Shown piece after piece: positions 57,148-64,000 of a DNA stretch of 64,000 bases; positions within the stretch are counted from its first letter, which is position 1, and the number at the start of each line of letters is the position of its first letter. The DNA is from Volutella citrinella (lineage: Eukaryota > Ascomycota > Sordariomycetes > Hypocreales > Nectriaceae), in NCBI GenBank assembly GCA_034401135.1, contig JAWZSP010000001.1, positions 1,612,001 to 1,676,000 of the forward strand. Direction: 5' to 3'. The position numbers and the translations under genes are program-made. The notes under the pieces are model-generated. The model searched no databases, was not told where the DNA came from, and saw only the letters and a program-made list of their open reading frames with translations.

Positions 57148-58417
57148 TCAATAGTCTAGGAGCTTCTTAATATTGTCGTATATTCCTGGCGGCAGAGGTC
57201 AGTACGAACGGGATCAAAGGCCAAGATTGTATGAACAACCACTCACTTGCTACATCAGGGAGGTTGAATTTCTCATACAACAGCGGGTTGTGGATGCTCC
57301 AACCGGCAACCCGTGCCACTGGGGCCTCCAGTCGGTTGAAGGTGTCGGGGTCTTCTTGGATTGCGGCAGCCACCTCAGCGCCGACGCCTGCATTCACCAT
57401 GGACTCGTGGACCACCATGACGCGCCCTGTTTTCCGGACACTATTGAAGACGGTCTCTTTATCCCAAGGATAGATTGTGCGGAGATCGATGAGCTCGGCC
57501 GAGATACCCAGGTCCTGCTCCGCCTTCTTGAGGGCAGCCATGGACGTGTACATGGGCTGGCCATATGAGATGATGGTCACATCTTTGCCCTCCTTGACGA
57601 CCTCTGCTTTGGAGAGCGGGAGTTCGTACGACGCGGTGGGGACTTGCTCTACCGCGGCGCGGTACAGAATCTTGGGCTCAAGGAACACGCAGGGGTCGTT
57701 GCTGCGGATTGCTGCTAGCAGGAGGCCCTTGGCTTGAGCTGGGGATCTCGGAACGATGACTCTCAGCCCGGGAATGTGCGTGAACAAGCTCTCGGGTGAC
57801 TGAGAATGGTATAGGGCACCATGGCCAACGCCACCGCACGGCATCCTCACAGTCAGTCCGCCCACACCGCGTCCGCATGCGCCATCGCGGTATCGGAACT
57901 TGGCAGCCTCATTGACGAGCTGGTCAAAAGCGGGATAGACGTAGTCGGCGAACTGGATCTCTGCAATGGGCCGCATGCCCTCGGCGGCCAGTCCAATGCC
58001 AAAGCCCATGATGCCTTGCTCGGTGAGGGGGGTGTTGAACACTCGCTCAGAGCCGTGTGTATCGGCCAGCTTCATCGTACATCTGAAAACGCCGCCGAAC
58101 GCGACGTCCTCGCCAAAGACGACGACCTTCTCGTCCTCTGCAAGAGCAATGCCCATGGCGTCGTTGATGGCCTGGAACAGATTCATCTTGTGGGTCGTGC
58201 CATTGCGAACCTCGTCTGGCAGCTCCTTGTTCGCAAAAATGGCCTGCGAGCTCTGGGCGAGCAGAGGGTTGTTGCCGTAGTCAATGGGGAGGTTTAGCCT
58301 GGCATTGGGAGGATGGGTTGAGTAGCAGCGTGTCGAGGCCGCAACAAGTCGTCTAGTTGATGTCGCCGATGCGGGTCCCAGCGCCCGTTTCAGTTGATGG
58401 ACGACGCGCTGCTTCAT
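57148..58417 (-). CDS. BCKDHB: Branched-chain 2-oxoacid dehydrogenase E1 component, beta subunit
   Basis: Mitochondrial thiamine-diphosphate enzyme subunit for oxidative decarboxylation of the 2-oxoacids from Val, Leu and Ile. Exons are 58417-57247 and 57185-57148, giving 402 aa. The 61-nt intron (GTGAGT..CCAG) splices on a 38-nt tail exon that supplies RIYDNIKKLLDY, the conserved C-terminus; without it the frame runs into unrelated sequence. The N-terminus is a likely mitochondrial presequence (about 31 residues, rich in Arg, Ser and Ala). Family blocks are INDAMGIALAEDEKVVVFGEDVAFGGVFRCT, FNTPLTEQGIMGFGIG, EIQFADYVYPAFDQLVNEAAK, VRMPCGGVGHGALYHSQSPE and the C-terminal transketolase domain (DLRTIYPWDKETV). 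This matches the branched-chain form better than the pyruvate form. Confidence 0.95.
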
Positions 58418-58814
58418 TTTGGCGTCTGACGATGTTTGTGTCGATGGACAAGGCACAGGCTCGACGCAGAGCAGGCATTTAACGCCATCGCAACGGCGCT
58501 GTGAGACGTGCCGGGCGTTTGTCCTCGGCGCAGGTGATGTCAGGCTCGGCTTGCTGCGGTCCCCCGCGGGGTTGGCGGCAATCGTTCCTGCCGCGATCGA
58601 CCTAGTGGCCGATAAGATGCCACGAGATAGTTGCCCTGCCAACGGCACCTACCCATGTCGAGATGGAGCCAAGACCTCCTCAATCAAGGAATTTGGTGCT
58701 AGACGGTCGATGGCGTCGTCACTGATGGGGCCGAGTCAATGCATTCCCGCCATGTCATGATTCTGCTTCTTTCCTGACTCTTCATTCCAACGACGGAAGC
58801 TGCCAGCCTGCACA
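58418..58814. promoter_or_regulatory. Divergent promoter between E1 beta and exo-glucanase genes
   Basis: A 397-nt head-to-head spacer; no gene was seen. Confidence 0.45.
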
Positions 58815-60946
58815 ATGGCCCCGCGCGAGTCTTCCCGGCCACAGCGACAGCGAGACCGAGATCGTCGAGAGCGCGAGCGAACCCGAAATGGCCAGTCTTC
58901 GAAGCGCAATCCAAACAGAAAGAGGCGGTCGCATGCGCGCAGGCCGGCGTCGGGCTCAGATGACACCAGGGATGACCGGAGAAGCCATGGACTATCCGCA
59001 GGCGCACTGAACGACCTGGACAGGGAAAACGAGCGGCAGAGGAGGCGGAGCGAGCGCTCGAAGCGCGTCAACCGCAACGAATACAGATCGGTAGACCGAG
59101 AAGAAGAAAGACCACGCAAACATCGAGATCAAAGGGAGAAGAAGCGGCGGGTGGTGAGTGGAGCAGTCATGGAGGAAGGCCGGGTGAAATCGTCTGGCTT
59201 GAGGGGAGGCGCCGAGTGGAGTGAGGACAGCTTCGAGAAGGAGGATTTCTACCGCAAGGCAAAGCCGAAGAAGAGCAAGAAGAAGCTATGTCAGTGTGCC
59301 AGCAGCCGCAAATCGCATCCGTCCTAACATTTCTAACAGGGATTCTGCTGGGATGCGCCATCGTGGTCATCATCATCATTGTCGTCGTCGCCGTGGTGGT
59401 GAGCAACAAGAATAAGAACAACAGCAGCAGCGACAGCAGCAACAGCCCAGGGAACTCGGGGTCCAAAAACTCGGATCTCAACGGCAAGGACAGGAACGAG
59501 GTGCCGCAAAAATACCAGGGATCATATCTGGATCCGTGGGCGTGGAAAACGACGACCGATTTCAACGTCACTTTTACGGATCAGATGGTTGGCGACTTGC
59601 CCGTGATGGGCCTCTACGACAAGTGGGACGATTCCGCGAGGGCCAACGACAAGGTGCCGGCGCTGAACAAGCCGTGGGGCTCATACGAAAAGTCTCCTGC
59701 CCGCGGTGTGTGTCTGGGAGGGTGGTTGATGCTGGAGCCGTACATTACGCCGTCCCTGTTCAACTACAACTCCAACGACGGCGTCGTCGACGAGTACACG
59801 CTGACCCAGAAGCTCGGCTCAAAGGCTCAGGAGACACTGGAGAAGCACTACGCCGAGTTCATCACCGAGGACGACTTCAAGAGCATCCGCGACGCGGGGC
59901 TGGATCATGTGCGCATCGCCTTCTCGTACTGGGCAGTGCAGATCTACGATGGGGACCCGTACGTGTTCCGCACGGCGTGGCGCTACCTCCTGCGAGGAAT
60001 CGAATGGGCCAGGAAGTACGGGCTCCGCGTCAACCTCGACCTGCACGGGCTGCCCGGGAGCCAGAACGGCTGGGACCACAGCGGGCGGCGAGGCGACATC
60101 AACTGGCTCAACGGACCCAACGGAGACGAGAATGCGAAGCGGTCCCTCGAGATCCACGAGCGCATGGCCAAGTTTTTTGCGCAGGACCGGTACAAGAACA
60201 TCATCACGCACTACGGCATCGCCAACGAGCCCAGAATGACGCTGCTCGACGCCAATAAGGTGGTGCAGTGGACCGAGGACGCGTACAGCAGGGTACGCAA
60301 GAGCGGGCTCAAGGCGCTGGTGGTGTTTGGCGACGGCTTCATGGGCCTCAACAACTGGCAGGGCCGGATGACGGGCTACGACGACATGGTGCTGGACGTG
60401 CACCAGTACGTCATCTTCAACATCAACCAGATCGACTTTACGCACAAGGCCAAGGTCGAGTACGCGTGCAAGGGCTGGACGGAGCAGGCGCAGCTCAGCA
60501 CGGATCGGACGCGGGGGTACGGCCCGACGCTCTTCGCCGAGTGGTCGCAGGCGGACACGGACTGCGCCAAGCACCTGACGGGCGTGGGCAAGGGGAACCG
60601 GTGGGAGGGCTCGCTGGACACGGGCAACAAGAGCGACTCGGTGCTGGAGCCGCGGTGCCCGCTCAAGAGCAACAAGTGCTCGTGTGCAAAGGCCAACGAG
60701 CCGCCCGACCGGTGGAGCAACGAGTATAAGGAGTTCCTCAGGATGTTCGCCGAGGCGCAGATGCACAGCTTCGAGAAGGGCTGGGGCTGGTGGTACTGGA
60801 CGTGGAAGACGGAGAGCGCGTACCAGTGGAGCTACAAGCACGGGCTCGAGGCGGGAGCCATGCCGGAGAAGGCGTACGAGCGCAAGTTCAACTGCGACTC
60901 GGACGTGCCCGACTTTGAGAAGAAGGGGCTCCCAGAGTACTACTGA
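58815..60946 (+). CDS. Membrane-anchored GH5 exo-beta-1,3-glucanase (ExgD-like)
   Basis: Remodels cell-wall beta-1,3-glucan. Exons are 58815-59289 and 59340-60946, giving 693 aa. The 50-nt intron (donor GTCAGT, acceptor AACAG) joins KKKL to WILLGCAIV. The first 158 residues are extremely rich in Arg, Lys, Glu and Ser and would be cytosolic. A single membrane segment follows at about 159-181 (type II topology, no signal peptide), then a Ser/Asn linker and the GH5 catalytic domain. Catalytic residues are Glu455 in IANEP (acid/base) and Glu559 in FAEWS (nucleophile), with RGVCLGGWLMLEPYITPS and HVRIAFSYWAVQ as family markers. The membrane anchor matches the ExgD subgroup rather than secreted ExgA. 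Confidence 0.94.
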
Positions 60947-62436
60947 GGGTGGAGGGTGGTGGAGAGCTGTCAACCCGGAGCGGAGACGAGATGGCATGGT
61001 CTGGGATGCGAGAAGCGGGCCTACCCGCGACTACGAGGCCGGGGTATTTGAGTTGAGTTGTGGCATGTTGAGTTTGCTTTCCCGGGGCGTTTTGCGATTG
61101 CGACGGGGGTTTGCATCATCCAGAGTCGAAAGGGACAGTGGTGAAGACTGCCGGCCTGACTTGGGATATCTGGATTTGGAGTTTGCGGATTTGATGTACT
61201 ATATATTATACGACGACGATGCTTTATATATTCATCCATGCGAGCAAACGAGCCATGGAAAAAACGATACCTAGATAGACTGCATGTGGATCACTTTTAT
61301 TATGATCGATGCCGCACTTGAAGCTTGAATAAACTCCTTCTCGAAATGCCGTCCGGGGCTGCGTCTCTCAATCAGATCATCGACCACTCGCCGGGAGTGT
61401 CGGCCGCTGCTACACCCACCGCCCTGAACTAGGCCGGGACACGCCAACAGCGGGTATGCAGGCCCTTGCGGCAGATTTGCTGACAGCGTGGTGACTTGCC
61501 GTGCTACCCCGGCAATGACGACACCGGGGGTTCATTCGGCAGCTTTCATCACCCACTCTTGAGGCCAATGGACAATGATGGAGGGAGCGCAGTTGGCCAC
61601 CATGTGTGCTCTGCGCGTCAGCACCTGGGAGTCCGATGCCGTTTCTCGCTCCCGTCGACCCGAGACAACCGGGCCGCGTTTTTTACCTGCAAAGAGCTGA
61701 TGCCGATCAGCCCGTTGCAAATCTCCAAAACGGCCGCCTCCACACCCGCGATGAAACTAACTACGAATAATTAGTTCGGCCCGCCGCCCACTCTCGAGCT
61801 GCTTAGAAACGACGTAACTGTTTTTGTCAGCCCACGAGCATGCTGACTAGGCCGATGCCCCAAGGCCCCGGCGGCGAATGGGCGGCGATTGCGGCGGCCA
61901 CCGGGGAGATTGGGGGGAGATCAAACTTTCCGGACTCTGTCGTCGAGGGCGAAAAAAAATGGTCTGCAGCCCTGCCGCTCTACCCAGGGTCCGGCGGCCC
62001 GCCCGTAGCCAAGGCCGTCCGTCCAACAGCCGTCGAGATAGCAGGGAGTCCGTTGACCAAGTGTGGGCCGTGGCGGGCACACGGCGGGCGGAACGAGACC
62101 ATGAGTAATGGGGGGGCTTCTTTCTGGTCGTGGAGTTGTTGTAAAGCAAGCCGAGATTGAATGTGTCGGGGAGTTGTCATGGACGGGTTGCCCGCTCGAC
62201 TGGATCCTGGATTTTGCCCTGGACGCTGATTGTCGTATTTGAAGTCAACATCACGGCCTCGTCCGTCACTTGCTTCGACCTCTCTCTCGCATCTCGCATG
62301 AGTCACATCTCTTCTTATCGCGCCTGAGCGAACCCCCTGCGACTAGTTCTATGCCCTGTATATAACGCCATTGAGTCTTTCCGCAAGACCCGGGCAGCAG
62401 AAGCGCAAAACAAACAGCAACCGATCAACAACAGCC
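60947..62436. other. Intergenic region
   Basis: 1.49 kb without a recognised gene. It includes AT-rich 3' UTR-like sequence at 61190-61240 and the MFS promoter. Confidence 0.5.
62359..62365 (+). promoter_or_regulatory. TATA box of the MFS transporter gene
   Basis: TATATAA lies 78 nt upstream of the ATG at 62437, a normal position for a TATA-driven inducible gene. Confidence 0.45.
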
Positions 62437-64000
62437 ATGGACCCCGATGCTGAGAAGGCGCCCGTCCGGGACGTCGACGTCGACAGCGACAGCCGGGACG
62501 AGACGCTGACCAACTTCGAGCCCATCCGGACTGAAGCGCAACCGGCGCTGTCGCTCTCGCCCTCGGCCAAGTCGTCCGCCGCCATCAGCCGCACCTACTC
62601 GCACAATGGCTACGGCATCTGCGAGGGCGCCAAGGAGTCCGACGAGGAAGCCCAGACGGCGCAGGGCCAGGATCCCGACGAGGTCAATTGGGACGGACCA
62701 GACGGCGGCGTCGAGGATCCCATGTGCCCGCGCAGCTTCGGCAAGCTGAGGAAATGGATCATCACCATCATCGTGTCGCTCGGCAGTTTCTGCGTGTGAG
62801 TAGATCCTCCCCCCTTCCTTGCTGCGATCAAAGCCGTCGAGCTGGTTGTTTTGTCGTGGCCTGGAATGATGCTGACCACGAGACGGCAAACCTCCAGCAC
62901 CGCCGCCAGTTCCATCTACACGCAGACGTACCCCCAGATGGAGGCCGACTTTGGCAACTCGCGCATCGTCTCCGTCCTCGGCCTGTCCACCTTCGTGCTC
63001 GGCATCAGCCTGGGCCCCCTGCTCATGAGCCCGCTGAGCGAGTTCTACGGCCGCCGCCCCATCTACCTCGTCTCCTGGACGCTGTACCTCATCTGGATCA
63101 TCCCCGAGGCCGTCGCGAACAACGTCGCCACCGTAATCATCGCCCGCTTCTTCGATGGCTTTGCCGGCAGCTCGTTCCTCGCCGTGTCGGGTGGCACCGT
63201 GGGCGACCTGTTCGCAAAGCAGGACCTGCAGGCGCCCATGATGCTCTTCTCCCTGGCCCCCTTTATCGGCCCTTCCATCGGTCCTCTGATCGGCGGCTTC
63301 ATCAACTTTTACGTCGACTGGAGGTGGACGTACTGGGTGCTCCTGATCTGGGCCTTTGTCCTGCTCCTGGCCATCGTTTTCCTCGTCCCAGAGACTTATC
63401 GTTAGTACCATCAGACAAAACCCATCATGAGGTGGAATAAGGAGGCGTCTGGCTAACCTGAAATCTTCACAGACCCCATCCTCCTCAGGAAAAAGGCCGA
63501 GAAGCTGCGCAAGGAGACGGGCAACGAGAGCCTCAAGGCCCCAGCCGAAAAGGTGGAAAAGTCCGTCATGAGCGCCATCGGCCACTCTCTGCTGCGTCCC
63601 TTTGAGCTCCTCATCTTCGAGCCAATGTGCCTCAACCTGTGCATCTTCTCCGCCATCCTCCTCGGCATCCTCTACCTCTTCTTCGGCGCGTTCCCCCTCG
63701 TCTTCATCAAGGTCTACGGCTTCAACCAGTGGCAGGTCGGCCTGACCTTCTTGGGCATCCTCACCGGCATGCTGTCGACCGTCTTCCTCGACTCCGTCTG
63801 GTACCGCGTGCGCGCCAACCTCATCCTCAAGGCCGGGGGCGCCAGCGAGCCCGAGTTTCGCCTCCCGCCCGTCATTGCCGGGTCCTTTCTCGTCCCGGCC
63901 GGCATCTTCATGTTCGGCTGGTCCTGCTACCCTTGGGTTCACTGGATCGTGCCCATCATCGGGTCCGCCTTGTTTGGAGCTGGGTAAGTGAGAAAAGAAA
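62437..64000 (+). CDS. MFS transporter, DHA1 drug/polyamine antiporter type (partial, runs off right edge)
   Basis: A proton-coupled exporter of the plasma membrane, TPO/FLR-like. Exons are 62437-62795, 62898-63400 and 63473-63983; a GTAAGT donor at 63984 starts an intron that runs beyond the window. Introns are 102 and 72 nt. About 457 residues are visible. The N-terminal 110 residues are polar and acidic, with Ser-rich stretches, and lie in the cytosol. Membrane segments begin at KWIITIIVSLGSFCV. The MFS motif A region reads LSEFYGRRPIY, and VDWRWTYWVLLIWAF is typical of DHA1 members. The central loop (RKKAEKLRKETGNESLKAPAEK) separates the two halves, and segments 7-10 follow. Substrate cannot be read from sequence. 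Confidence 0.92.

Noticed and set aside
59819..60997. 392-codon minus-strand frame opposite the exo-glucanase
   Set aside because: Shadow frame; the opposite strand carries the GH5 catalytic motifs.
62425..63942. 505-codon open frame on the minus strand opposite the MFS gene
   Set aside because: It is antisense to a clear transporter with membrane segments and introns; its Glu/Asp/Gly/Arg-rich translation is the typical shadow of GC-rich third codon positions.

Overview
The window is nuclear DNA of a filamentous ascomycete (Pezizomycotina, most likely Sordariomycetes/Hypocreales; this placement is an inference). Genes have short spliceosomal introns of about 45-190 nt with GT..AG ends, CTRAC-type branch sites and GC-rich third codon positions. 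Every protein matches a fungal family. No bacterial operon, rRNA, tRNA, CRISPR array or virus was recognised. Twenty protein-coding loci are described, two of them cut by the window edges.

Positions 1-12.9 kb form an N-acetylglucosamine (GlcNAc) catabolic cluster: a hexokinase-family GlcNAc kinase (left edge, partial), glucosamine-6-phosphate deaminase, an NDT80-type transcription factor of the RON1 kind, GlcNAc-6-phosphate deacetylase, and a GH3 N-acetylglucosaminidase fused to tandem GNAT domains. Kinase, deacetylase and deaminase take GlcNAc to fructose-6-phosphate, ammonia and acetate. The fused enzyme would supply or remodel the amino sugar, and the NDT80 protein is the likely local regulator. 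A GlcNAc transporter is not visible and may lie to the left. Directly beside it (13.0-19.1 kb) is a divergent pair of sugar hydrolases, a cytosolic GH31 alpha-xylosidase and a secreted GH3 beta-glucosidase, then an SDR oxidoreductase and a fungal transcription-factor-like protein.

From 23 to 32.2 kb the genes are housekeeping: RXT2-like Rpd3L subunit, OPI3 phospholipid methyltransferase, cytosolic methionyl-tRNA synthetase and the VHS/GAT adaptor LSB5. An 11-kb stretch without a recognisable gene follows (32.2-43.36 kb). It ends in a pyrimidine-rich leader with probable 5'-UTR introns in front of a four-finger C2H2 transcription factor. Downstream (44.8-49.0 kb) is another gene-poor stretch with a decayed Ty1/copia RNase H tail, a triple CACGTG block and a long inverted repeat.

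From 49 to 64 kb the genes are dense again: cytochrome b5, TFIIE beta, a FrnE/DsbA-like oxidoreductase, a small Cys-rich ORF interrupted by an in-frame TAG, a Nudix hydrolase, F-actin capping protein alpha (seven exons, one of 19 nt), branched-chain 2-oxoacid dehydrogenase E1 beta, a membrane-anchored GH5 exo-beta-1,3-glucanase, and an MFS transporter cut by the right edge.

Exon boundaries were worked out by hand from splice signals, reading-frame continuity and family conservation. Start codons were checked for ATG; several long open frames begin only at TTG or GTG and were not used.
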